This document shows positions 34,494-45,700 of a DNA stretch of 64,000 nt, one piece after another (the stretch's first letter is position 1; each line of letters begins with the position of its first letter). Source of the stretch: Brassica napus (lineage: Eukaryota; Streptophyta; Magnoliopsida; Brassicales; Brassicaceae). The stretch covers positions 6,696,306-6,760,305 of the forward strand of contig NC_063437.1 in NCBI RefSeq assembly GCF_020379485.1, in the 5' to 3' direction. The position numbers and the translations under genes are program-made. The notes beneath the pieces were generated by a model. The model was not told the DNA's origin. It was given only the letters and a program-made list of their open reading frames with translations, and searched no databases.

Positions 34494-35733
34494 TGTGGGA
34501 ACCGAAATTCGCACTGTCGATTTCTGTTTAAATAAAAAAACTAAGAAAACCCTAATTTCCCAGAGGACCTGGATATCTGCTAATTACCACCCGTCAAGCA
34601 ATCAGAACACGAGAATAACAACGATAAGATATATGAAATCGAAAAGAGAGAAAAGAAGATCTTATTCCGTATTTGCGTATGAGCGTTTACAACAAGGTAT
34701 AAGCCTGGGCTCGAGAGCTGTAGGCGAGATTCCTAGTTCTAGCAAACCTAAGACGGCTAAACCTAATTAAGTCGCAGCTCGAAATAATAAAAACGAAAAA
34801 TTGCCTAAATGCTCTAAGTGCTAAATTTGCTCTGAAAGAAGTCTCTCCCACGCTCCTCGCCTAGGACTCCTTATATACTAGCTCCAAGGTCGGTTTACGC
34901 TTTTACTCTTCTGCCCTTAAGCCGTCATAGCATAAAAATGGAGATATTCCATTTTTTCCGATCTTCACAATTATCTTCAAAAACTTCTGTATTTATCCGC
35001 GGAAACTTGACATTTATCTTTCCTTGTGGATCAAGCGTAAACCGTGTTGTGGTTTACGGGCTTTTCGTTAAGAAATCGTTGGATGGGCCTCGAGTCGTGT
35101 TTTAGGTCCCTTTGGGCCGTCTTCCGACTCGAAGCGTTTAAAATGATTTCTTTTGATAAAGAACGAACTTTCCGCGGTACTAATCCGCAAAGTTTGATCG
35201 ATGATTTAGAATAGCGGAAAACATAGACTGGGCTCGCTACGGTCTTCGGGAGATAGCATTGAAGGTTTGAAGAGAATGCATGGACTGGTGTCGTCTCGAC
35301 ATTTCGGAAGATCTCGGTTGCTACGCAGCAACCAAACTTTGGCTCGAGCCCGGTCGTTACGTAGCGACCAAACGGGATGAACGCTCGGTCGCTACGTAGT
35401 GACCGAGCGGGACGAACGCTCGGTCGCTACGTAGGGACCGAGTGGGATGAACGCTCGGTCGCTATGTAGCGACCGAGCTTTGGCTCGAGCTCGGTCGCTA
35501 CGTAGCGACCGACTGGGACGGACGCTCGGTCGCTACGTAGCGACCGAGCATGGCGCGTTTAGTCGCTGCATAACGACCTGTTTTGAGCTTTCGTCGGACG
35601 TCTCGTTCTTTCCTCCGTAAAGCTTTTTCGTAAGAAATAATCTATTTCGAAAAGTATTCATCGGAGAAATTCTTATTTTATTCCTCGGACGTTTTGATTG
35701 TTAACTTCTTCGCAACCATTTTTGACCCCAACA
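34494..35733 (-). repeat. A2 5' LTR
   Basis: Plus-strand reading TGTGGGAACC...GACCCCAACA, 1240 bp, minus orientation. It holds seven palindrome units, several degenerate, at 35310-35550. It sits inside the C1 protease/RT boundary; the C1 protease frame starts right beside it at 35734. The matching 3' LTR of A2 is missing. Confidence 0.88.
35310..35575. repeat. Palindrome array in the A2 LTR, about 7 units
   Basis: Units include GGTTGCTACGCAGCAACC (35316-35333), in which both arms changed in a matching way, and CGGTCGCTACGTAGTGACCG, CGGTCGCTACGTAGGGACCG and CGGTCGCTATGTAGCGACCG with one-sided changes. Spacers resemble GAGCGGGATGAACGCT. Confidence 0.92.
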
Positions 35734-36585
35734 CATGTCTAAGTGTGACCATGCGAAACAGTCGGAATTGGACCGGAGGAAGTCTTCCAGTCTTCTTCTT
35801 AATCCTTCGGAGAGCTTGGACCCGATCTTGAGGTTGCGAGTTAAGTCACCTTCTACTAGGGGTACGTCGTCCATATCCTCAACTTCTGGTTCTTCTGTAT
35901 GCGGAGCTTGGGATTTGACTTGCGGGGGCAATGTTGTTTTGGTTCGCTCTTTTAGAGCGATCTGATAGCAATGGCAGGTGGTTTCCTGATCTCCTCTGAT
36001 TGTTCTAATGCCTTGAGAGGTGGGGAACTTTATCACCTGATGGAGAGTCGAGGGAACTACTCTCATTCCATGAATCCATGCCCGGCCTAAGATCATATTA
36101 TAAGAGGAGTGGCAGTCGACGACGTGAAGCCTAGTAAGGAGGCTGACTCCTTCAGCATAGATGGGGAGGAAGATTTCTCTGGTTGCTTGTTTGACTTCTC
36201 TGCTGAATCCTATCAGGGGGGTCGCTTTGCGTATTAAGGTTCCTTCTTCTAACCCCAGACTTTGGTACGCCGCTTGGAAGATGATGTTACTGGAGCTACC
36301 GCTATCTACCAGTATCCTTTTGACCATGCAGTTTGCTACCAGAAGTGTGACGGTGAGAGCATCGTGATGAGGTAACAGGACTCTCTCTCGTTCTTCGGCT
36401 GTGAAACTTATCTCGGTTGTCTGAGAGGATTCCTGCTTGATTTTCGCCGAACTGCTCCCAGTCCTCCGGGTGTTTTCCGGGGTGGCTGAGTGACTTGCAC
36501 TGCATGTCTCTAATCCTCCGGATATGACGTAAGTCGTTTCCTCTTGCGAGTGTGGTAGGGAGGACTCATCCATCGCCATCATCAC
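35734..36585 (-). pseudogene. C1 protease region, cut off before RT
   Basis: Minus-strand frame from an ATG at 36585, about 280 codons, starting MMMAMDESSLPHSQEETTYV. It holds an aspartic protease site LVDSGSSSNIIF with ILGRAWIHGM downstream, as in Tat-lineage protease, and then the linker leading to RT (SNSDCFAWSHLDM). It is cut at 35734 by the A2 LTR exactly where RT should begin. The frame starts only about 15 bp after the primer site, so gag is absent in this element too. No stop interrupts it. Confidence 0.82.
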
Positions 36586-36599
36586 GTAGTTAGATTACT

Positions 36600-36620
36600 C
36601 CCCTCCTTCTAGCGCCAAAC
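36600..36620 (-). other. C1 primer-binding site
   Basis: The minus strand reads TTTGGCGCTAGAAGGAGGGG beside the LTR end CCCCTAACA. Same primer type as the A and D families. Confidence 0.75.
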
Positions 36621-37097
36621 TGTTAGGGGATTTTTGTGTAGGCTCTTTCAGATTACCACAGAACGATGGATAAGTTGATTTGTTGGGTAGATTTAAGAGT
36701 GTTTCGTGGGGATTTAGAGAGATTGAGGAAAATATAGACTTGGGAGATCTTTATTACATAGAACAAGCAAGGATTATAAGTATATTCGCATGAACCCTAA
36801 CCCTAGCCACCTAAGTATAATCTCCAAGTCCAAAAGGTCTCCGCATGCTTGAGGGCTGTTGTAGCTCTTATATAGTCGTCCAGAAGTCGGTTTCATTAGG
36901 TTAAACTCTTTCATATTCGGAAATATGGAAGGTTCTCCTTGTCGGAAGTTTTCCATTTCTTGGAAGGGAGCAGGGACCAGGGACCGAGCCCAGGGTTCTC
37001 TCTGGGGGGACCCGAGGAACCCGTTTACTTGGGACCCGGCGATCTGAGTCCTGCCCAGAGGCTGGGGGAAATAATACCGGGATATTTTTCCCCCGCA
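36621..37097 (-). repeat. C1 5' LTR
   Basis: 477 bp. On the minus strand it begins TGC(GGGG)GAAAAATATCC and ends CCCCTAACA; the terminal base pattern is TGCG rather than TGTT, one change from the partner LTR. It keeps a TATA box (TATATAAG on the minus strand, about 36867-36874) that the 3' LTR has lost. Confidence 0.88.
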
Positions 37098-37927
37098 CTC
37101 CAGGCATCAAGAAGAACATGCTGAATATCCCCTCTGCCAAAAGTCAAGGTACGATCCAGAGACGAGGCAAGAAGCTACAGCTACAAACATCAGCAGCAAA
37201 GGAGTATCAAGTATGCTAAACGCTGCAAGGAAACCGGCACGGAGACCCTCCTAAATGTCCATTCCAGCCTTTACAAGCTCGAGAGGCACAAGCCATGCCA
37301 GTGGAATCAAGCATGAGGATCCTTAGTTTCGGCCTCCGGGTCTTATTCAACCTCTTCGTTCTCCTGATCCTTAGTCTCGCCAAGATTCTCCCTCTTAAAA
37401 TTCCTGGGTCCTGACCCATACACTCCTCCACAAGGTTCGTGGAGCCAGAGAGCCTCAAGAAACGCAAACTAAAATCAGGCCTGAACTAAAGCGGAGTACA
37501 GCCACAGGAGAAGCACAAGCACCTGGGTATGAGCAGTAGCATCACCCTTTATGCAGGCGTTCCTGGCTTCTTCATCAAACTTTCTGCCAACTCCGGCAAA
37601 TCCCCACCGTAGGGGCAATGTCTCATCCTTATAAAGGAGAAGAAGAAAGTCCTACAGGCCCGACCTGATCTAGCACGACGGTGATGTCCACCCTTAGAGC
37701 GTTTACTAGGTCCTACATTGTGGTTCTTCCTGATTCTCCATTTCCAGGTCATCCGAATCAAAGGTTTTACATCTCCAACCAGGCTGCAAATCCTTTCACA
37801 CCGAGCGCAAGTACATCTGAGAACGATCAACAAGGCAGCTTGATACTACAGTGTAACTTATAGTCCAATGATGAAAGTTGGATTATTTCTTGTCTTGAAA
37901 CATGAAGCCAGAAAATAAGGGGCAAAC
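37098..37927 (+). mobile_element. Family D copy 1, 3' internal end with polypurine tract
   Basis: D resumes after the C1 insertion with the duplicated CTCCA and matches 51970-52686. No gene: open frames are short and not conserved. It ends with AAATAAGGGGCAAAC (37913-37927) directly before the LTR. Confidence 0.78.
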
Positions 37928-39138
37928 TGTTGGGGAAAAATATTCCATGAAGATATTACTCCAGCTTCCGTATTCCAGGTCCCTGCCCCCAGGGTCCGGG
38001 TTTCTGCCTCCGGTCTCGGGTCCCTGCCCCCAGGTCTGGGACATTCCTCCGTCTTCCTGACCAAGTGATTTCTCCTGCCTTAAGATAAATGGATATTTAT
38101 CAAGTAATCAGCTTAGAGAAGAAGGGATCTTCCTAAATCCAAGAGAAAGAGGAAGTATTCCAATATATAAGCCGCCCTTGAAAAAGAATAGAAATATTCT
38201 ATTATGTAAGGATATATGGAATATTTCCAAACCCAAAAAGAGGAGGCATGACCTCTTCTATAAATATAGGTTTCTAAACCTAAAGGAGAGAGGGAGACGT
38301 CCATAACCAGAGCTCACCAATTCTACAGCCGCCAAGGCAAGATTCTACACATAGAAGAACTTCTTCTCGGACAAGCCTAGTAGAGGCTGATCCTGGCGGT
38401 TACTATCGACCAGGGAAAGATATATGCTCCCTGCAACACGTCTACAACTCTACTGACTGGCTGAGGCCACGATCTCCAGCTCATCAGCAAGGTCCATCCA
38501 TGCTCACTGAAGCACATCGACGCTCCATGTTCACTGCAGCATATCGACAGGTTTACTATCTGTTCGGGCTATTTGCCCCCTAGTACGGATGACTCCAAAA
38601 ACCTAAAGAGCTACGTTCTCCTTAGGCTACGTGCCTCCATTAAGGCTATGTGCCTCCATCTGGCTACGCGCCCATCTAGGCTCTGTGCCTCCACATACAT
38701 GAACTACGAACGACTTGATCCCTCACTGAAGGGTACGTAGGCAATCCCCGTTGAAGGATGCAGCTATAAACCCAAACACCTTCCATGGTTCCACCCCTAG
38801 ACGCTCAGGGACCGTCCCTGGTGGTCGGAACCATCAACTAGAAATCAGGAGGCATCCAAGGACCGACCCTGGAGTCGGGACCGTCAATTGCAGACCCAGA
38901 ATACCCTGTGATCTTCACTACAGACAGGTGGTTCCTGCCTAACAGCCGACCTTTCTTACTGCTACTAAGGCACTGACGACATATACTAGCCCATACCCGT
39001 ATAGCACTACCCTCAGAGCAGGATATCCTGGCTTATCCACGACCGAAGCAGGAGAAAGTATCACAACGACCAGTCTCCTTCTTCCTATCATTCCGTAGTG
39101 CTGAGCACGAATCACTTGTACACAAAAATCTCCTAACA
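37928..39138 (+). repeat. Family D LTR (1211 bp), flanked by polypurine tract and primer site
   Basis: TGTTGGGGAAAAATATTCC...AAAATCTCCTAACA. The TATA box CTATAAATATAG is at 38259-38270. Short repeats of the type GGCTACGTGCCTCCAT occur at 38590-38695, and the conserved GACTTGATCC...GGGTACGTAGGCA motif at 38701-38743. To its left stands a polypurine tract and to its right a primer site, so this LTR serves two internal regions. Confidence 0.88.
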
Positions 39139-39641
39139 GTTTGGCGCTAGAAGGAGGGGCAGTCATATGCTACGTGATGATGGTGATAGGCGGAAGAGAC
39201 ATTACATCCATTCCTTCAGAATATTTCAACCCCAACCATCTAAGGGCATGAAACGACGTATTCTCACCAGATCTAAACATCACAAAGCTGGAAACTCCTC
39301 TTCAAGGGAGGATACACAACACTAAACAGATGTAACAAGACCCAACATAGGAATTACCAACTGGTTCCTACTGGTTCTGGGTCCTATCCTCATATCAGAC
39401 TTTCTGCAGTCCCTGGTTCCTGCTGGTTCCGGGTCCTATCCTCAGATCAGACTTCCTGCAGTCCCTGGTCCCTACTGATTCCAGGTCCTATCCTCATATC
39501 AGACTTTCTGCGGTCCCTGGTTCCTACTGGTTTTGGGTCATATCCTCAGATCAGATACCTGCAGTCTTCGGATCTGCCGGTTCCGGGTCCCAACCCAAAG
39601 CAGATGTCTACAATTATTGACTCCTGCTGGTTCTGGATCTT
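39139..39641 (+). mobile_element. Family D copy 2, 5' internal start with tandem repeat
   Basis: Begins with GTTTGGCGCTAGAAGGAGGGG (primer site) and CTACGTGATGATGG, a leader also seen in C1 (36570-36590, minus). From about 39355 a repeat of about 58 bp follows (GGTTCCTACTGGTTCTGGGT...ATCAGACTTTCTGCAGTCC), four to five units. No protein is encoded. It is interrupted at 39641 by a solo LTR. Confidence 0.78.
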
Positions 39642-40971
39642 TGTGGGAACCGAAATTCACACTGTCGATTTCCGTTTAAATAAGGAAACTAGGAAAACCC
39701 TAATTTCCCAGAGGACCCGAATATCTGCTAATTAGCACACGTCAAGCAATCAGAACACGAAAATAACAACGATAAGAATAAGAAATCGAAAAAGAGAGCA
39801 AAGAAGATCTTATTCCGAATTTGCGTATGAGCGCTTACAACAAGGTATAAGCCTGGGCTCGAGAGCTATCGGCGAGATTCCTAGTTCTAACAACCCTAAG
39901 ATGGCTAAACCTAATTGAGTCACAGCTCGAAATAACAAAAACGGAAAAATGCCTAAATTGATCTAAGTGCTAAGTTTGCTCTGAAAAAGTCCTCTTCCAC
40001 GCTCCTCGCCTAGGACTCCTTATATACTAGCTCCAAGGTCGGTTTACGCTTTTACTCTTCTGCCCTTAAGCCGTCATAGCATAGAAATGGAGATATTCCA
40101 TTTTTTCCGATCTTCACAATTATCTTCAAAACTTCTGTATTTATCCGCAGAAACTTGACATTTATCCTTCCTTGTGGACCACGCGTAAACCGGGCGGTGG
40201 TTTACGGGCTTTTGGTTAAGAAGTCGCAAGTTGGGCCTCGAGTCGCGTCTTAGGTCCCTATGGGCCATCTTCCGACTCGACACGTTTATTACGATTTCTT
40301 TTGATAAAGAACGAACTTTCCGCGGTTTTTAATCCACAAAGTTTTATCGATGATTTAGAATAGCGGAAAACATAGGTTGAGCTTGCTACGGTCTTCGGGA
40401 GATAGCATTTGAAGGTTAGACGAGATTGCATGGATTAGTATCGTATCGACATTTCGGAAGAGCTCGGTCTCTACGCAACGACCAAACTTTGGCTCGAGCC
40501 CAGTCGCTACATAGCGACCGAGCGGGACGAGCGCTTGGTCGCTACGTAGCGACCAAGCTTTGGCTCGAGCTTGGTCTCTATGTAGCAACCAAGCTTTGAC
40601 TCGAACTCGGTCGCTACGTAGCAACCGAACTTTGGCTCGAACTCGGTCACTACGTAGCGACCGAGCAGGACGAGCGCTCGGTCACTACGTAGCGACCGAG
40701 CTTTGGCTCGAGTTCGGTCGCTATGTAGAGACCGAGCGGGACGAGCACTCGGTTGCTACGTAGCGACCAGACAGCGTGTATGTGCGGTAGTTACGCAATG
40801 ACCGAGTTTGGTGTTGTCCATTCGGAGATTTCAAGGATACTTCTTCGTAAAAACTTCGTATTGGTTATTTTTTACGAAAATCATATTTTTTTCTTTTACT
40901 ATCTTCTCGGAAATATGATTTATGAGGATTTTTGGGTGTTAATTTCGTCGTGACCGTTTTTGATCCCAACA
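39642..40971 (-). mobile_element. Solo LTR of family A, TSD ATCTT
   Basis: Plus-strand reading TGTGGGAACC...GATCCCAACA, 1330 bp, flanked by ATCTT at 39637-39641 and 40972-40976. No primer site or polypurine tract adjoins it. About ten palindrome units, mostly degenerate, lie at 40460-40800. A TATA box lies near 40018-40025 on the minus strand. It is older than A1 and A3, judging by the eroded palindromes. Confidence 0.9.
40460..40800. repeat. Eroded palindrome array in the solo LTR, about 10 units
   Basis: Units such as GGTCGCTACGTAGCGACC within GCTTG...CAAGC arms (40533-40558), CAGTCGCTACATAGCGACCG, TGGTCTCTATGTAGCAACC and CGGTCACTACGTAGCGACCG. Changes are mostly C to T or G to A, as expected from CpG decay. 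Confidence 0.9.
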
Positions 40972-42711
40972 ATCTTCACTACACAACAAGTCTCAACAAC
41001 CTTCGGACCCAAAGGGGGCAGCCATCACCAAGCAAGCCCTAGACGACATCCATACTTCCAGACTCACAACTCCGCCTCATATAAGAAGGATGCAAGGTTC
41101 TCAAGCGGGACACAACATTTTCCGCCCGGGTTTACAACTTGGACGAATTCTAGTTCCAAGGAGCCTCCACGCCTCAACAAAGATCTCCATTCCTCCAAGG
41201 TCCTGTTACAGGTCTAAGGACCCTGTATCCAGCTGACGAATGTCAAAGCTTACTGAAGCATCAGCAAGTCCATTTTCGTCAAACCCTACATCACTGGGAG
41301 AAACCTACGTGAGTTACAAGACCGGAAAACAAATCTTAGCGTCCACTGAAATACAAGATCAAGGTCCCGAATCCTACAAGATCACCTTCGAACAGGTCCA
41401 GAACCTGGAAGTACTCATCAAGACCCCGGTCTACCATCTGGAAAAACAATTCTCCTCCAGGTTCTAACACGGTCCAGGCCTAAGAAGAAATCAGAAAAAG
41501 GGAAGCAGCGTCCTGTCCACTATAAGCATGCAGAGATGGAACGACTCTGGTTGGCCAAACTACACATGTTATCTCCCGACTTCACCCATGAAATCGAAAC
41601 ATAAGGGGCAAACTATTGGGGGTAAATAATTTTGGAAAATACTACTCTTGTTTCCGGGCAGGACCCTGGTCTCCATACACCCGCATGAAGAAGTTCCGAC
41701 TCCGACTTTGACTATGAAGCTCCGGCTCCGACCTATGCTTCAATCCTTAACACCAGGTAAAAATGAAAGGTAAAAACTTTCCAAACTCTTACGCAAACGC
41801 AATGTAATGTATTCAAACTCAGAGTTTGTACAAGGAGCGACAATAACAATGGGTATGAGACTTAAGGCATGAATAGGTCTGATCAAGCTGAGTATGCTTG
41901 TCAAAACTACCTATAACCCCAGTATAGGCCTAGATCCATATCGGGGCCACATAAGAAAGAGTACTATGACACCTCCGGGTTAATTCAGGGGGTTTGCATA
42001 TTGCATAAGTACTGCCACGTGCAGGGAGCAATACATAAATTCCGGCTTCTCCAGACGTGGAAAGCAGAAAAAGCCTGGCACTTGGGTTTCCGAATCCATA
42101 ACCAGCACCCTTAAGTCTGATAGTGGTTTTCTGCAGAAAGCAGCATGCAGCACGAGAACTCGATAGGGACCAGCTTCAGAGCGGTAGAATGCGAAATCCC
42201 ATCAGGTACCGGTAGTGGCCTCACCTAGGGTGGCAGAATACGGTCCCTTAAAATACAAATCAAATACCCCTGGGTTATTAAGAACTTTCGGGTCCCCATG
42301 CAGTCTCCGGGTCCTGAACAAATTTCTTCAGGACCTGGAAAAGGTAAACCTCCAGGTTCTTTATATCCCCCGGGCCCAACAACGACCTTAGGATCTGAAG
42401 GAACCTCCGGGTTCCCAAACGACCTTCGAGTCAAGAACCAAGCTCCGGTTTCAAAACGACCTCACGGTCCTAAATACGACCTTAGGGTCTAGAGAACCTC
42501 CGTGTTCCCAACCGACCGCCGGGTCCCTAAACGACCTCAGGGTCCTAAATACGACCTCAGTGTCTAGAGGAACCTTCGGGTTCCCAACCGACCTCCGAGT
42601 CTCTAAACGACCTCATGTTCCTAAATACGACCTCAGGGTCTAGAGGAACCTCCGGTTTCCCATTCGACCTCCGGGTCCCAAAATGACCTCAGGGTCCTAA
42701 ATATGAACTTC
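40972..42711 (+). mobile_element. Family D copy 2, part b
   Basis: Non-coding D sequence parallel to 10090-10960 and 12400-13000. It contains ATAAGGGGCAAAC followed by TATTGGGGG (41614). The GGGTC minisatellite fills about 42270-42705. It ends at the junction with A4 (GAACTTCCG then CGGACTCGAAATATGATC). Confidence 0.72.
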
Positions 42712-45700
42712 CGCGGACTCGAAATATGATCTATTGTAATGATCGCAACGCTCTCACGTGGACTCGAAATAAGATCTACTGTTTTCTCTAAACTAGTTGG
42801 TTATCTTTTCATATTTTCCGCATATATTTGGTCACTTGTCGTTGGCTCTCACAGAGATTTGGGACCTCTGGGAAATTTGGGTTTTCCTAGTTTCCCAATT
42901 TTAACGGAAATCGACAGTGCGAATATTGGTTTCCACAGTTTGGAGGACTCTTCTTGGCTCGCTTCCACTTGCTACGTAGCGACCTGTTAGACCTTCACTC
43001 GCTACGTAGCGACCTGTAAGACCTCAGAAAGATCCTCCTTTGGGTTCTCTTTTTAATTCTCATCGAAACGCTTTTCGTTTCGTCTCAATCGGAGTTTTCG
43101 TTAACTTGCTTCCACTCGCTACGTAGCGACCTGTCAGACCCCCAGATCGCTACATTGAGACCTGTGAGGCCTCAAAAAGCTCCTCCTTTGTGTTCTTTTT
43201 TAAATCCCGATCGAAACGCTTTTCGTTTCGTCTCAATCGGAGTTTCCGTCGAAATTTTACGACAAAAACAAGTAAAACTCGTCTAAACTCCTTCGCTTTC
43301 TCCTACTCGCCCTTACCTCCAGCTTTGTGTTCTCCTTCAAATATCGATCGAAACTTCGTTTGTTTCGGTCGGAGTTACCATTGAAACTTTACGACAAAAT
43401 AAAAGCCGCAAAGACTTGTTTTCTCGCATGGATTCAGATTAATCGTTAAAACGGCAACGGTTAACTTAACACCTTAGCCGCCTCAACTATACGATTACGT
43501 TGATCCTTTTTATAAAAAGACGTCGTATTTAAGGAGAAGATAACAGTCAAGGTCAGAAGAGAATTGTCAAGTTTCAAAGGATAAACACCAATATCGGAAA
43601 TGGCGAACATACACGAGAAGAGGAAAGGGAAATGAGCAAGCAAAACAGAGAAGAGGCAAAACTGCATCTTCGAGAGAACTAAGGTATTTCCGACTTGAAT
43701 TTTTTGAAATCAGACTTGGAATTTTCGTAGGTTACTTTGAGGCTGCCAAAGAACTTTAGGGAACGTAAAACCTAGGCGGATAATCTAGCGAACTAAGTCT
43801 TAAGCGATTTTTCATGTCTTGATATATTGTTCCATAATTGTTCATCCAGATCTTGCAAACCGATCTAAACTCTCTGAAATTTGAGAAACGATCGCCACGC
43901 ATATCAAGCTCGCTTCCTAAAGAGAGAAAAAAATTAGAGACATGAACGTCGTCTTAAAACCGATTCGTTTCTGGCAATTTTCTCGGAACCGACATATTCC
44001 AAGTTTTCAACGTGGAAACAACCAGATCACAGTCCAAGCGTCGTCTATAAATCGTCCCGAATTATCGATCATTCCTGAAAAAAAGCAAGTCACAGAAAAG
44101 CATCGAAAACATTTGCGACGAAGAAAACTCGAGAATAGATGTAGCATCGTGCACATTAAAAGGAGCACTTTCCTCCTGATGGTTAGCTAGATCCACCTCT
44201 GGTTGACCAATTCGTTCAAGAAACGAATGTGTCATGAGAATCCTCTCAAAAAAACCTATGAAAAACGTTCTGCGACTAGATCGTATTGAAATAAATTTTG
44301 GTAACACTCCATGAGTAACTCCAAGCAACTTTCACCTAAGATCAAAATCACAGCAGGAACGTTTCTCGTAACACCCACATAAACAACACAGAAACAACGC
44401 TACTTTGACATATGTATACATATCACTGATTTACGACCTTCGTAAAACCGGTTATATGATATGATAAATTATCGCATAGCCCACAGTCGGATATCATATG
44501 ATAAATTATTCATAACGAAACTAAGTCCTAACAACCAAACGGTTAACGGAAAATCTAAACTTTTCGAAAATTAACCAAGTTTAATACGCTCCACAATTCA
44601 CTTTAAGCCCGCAACGTTTTACCCATAATATGCGGCATGTAAGGAAAAAATTCGTAACAAAGCTTCTAGAGCTATACGAAACATCCTAAAAAAATGCACG
44701 AAATAGATCTCGGAAGGCCAACACTTCAAAATACATTATGATGGAATACACTTCTTCCCATGGACAAATTTACGCGACACCTCAATCCTAATTTCTTGAT
44801 CACAAATCAAATTATTAGCATCCAAACATGAACAAAAATTTTGGCTACGAACATCCGTAGTCAAACCAGAATGTTTCTCAAACGCAGGGCTAAAGACTAA
44901 ACCTTTGCAACATCGCGAAACATCTTCAAGCCCGCGAACATTTCAAGCACGAACGCGGCATATGAAAGAATAACAAATCTTCAGCATCGCGAGACGTCGC
45001 AGACGCCTGAAGATTCATTATTCGACGAAATTTCCTTCCTTGATAAAAACACCTTCTTGGAAGACCAGACACTCATACGCACTAACATCTTCTCAAAACA
45101 TATCCTTCGCGAAAACTCAAAATGGTAGTTTTTACCGTTAAGTTTGTTGCTGATCACAACAAGCTCTTAACGTCCTAAACAGACTTAGCCATCTCGTAGA
45201 GATGACTCTCGTACATCCGACACAAGGATAATAGCACTATAAAAGAAACCCAAAATTTTTGGTCAGCACTTCCAGGAGGCTTAAAAATTTTCCTTGGAGA
45301 GATGCTCGGTTCCAACCATACAAGTCGTATAAGCCGAGAACCTATCGCGGACTTTAAATCTCTATGGAATCAGGATGAAAATGAAATGGGATACGTAAGT
45401 CGAATTAGTCATCGCACCCTCTAAAACCAGGAGTAAACTTAGGTCTTGCCCTAAACCCAGCGAACTGGTCTCTAACAACTCTAGGCATAGTATCAAACAC
45501 CCTGATACGAGATCCCAAAATTTGTCTCTTTGCCAATATTCGAGAATCTTCAGAATCCCGCAAATTTACACACTGCGGAAAACTCTCGAAAAAGATTACA
45601 GATATAGCAGTTCACACAGAGTTAGATTACGAGATGACAACTCGCAGTCTTCCTTCTACACCCATACAAAATGCCATCGGCAGCAACACTCCTGATAAAC

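Larger units (their letters stand above)
14152..37097 (-). mobile_element. Tat-like Ty3 element C1, hosting nested A2, B and A1
   Basis: Two LTRs of 458 and 477 bp bound this block. Its flanks are the 5-bp duplication CTCCA (14147-14151 and 37098-37102) in family D. The empty site is visible at 51961-51985 (GGTTATCTCCAGACACC). Minus orientation follows from the primer-site sequence at 36600-36620, next to the right LTR, and the polypurine tract at 14610-14623, next to the left LTR. The element's own sequence is only the LTRs, a protease frame (35734-36585) and a 3' tail (14610-15120). The rest was replaced or displaced by A2, which hosts B. Confidence 0.85.
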
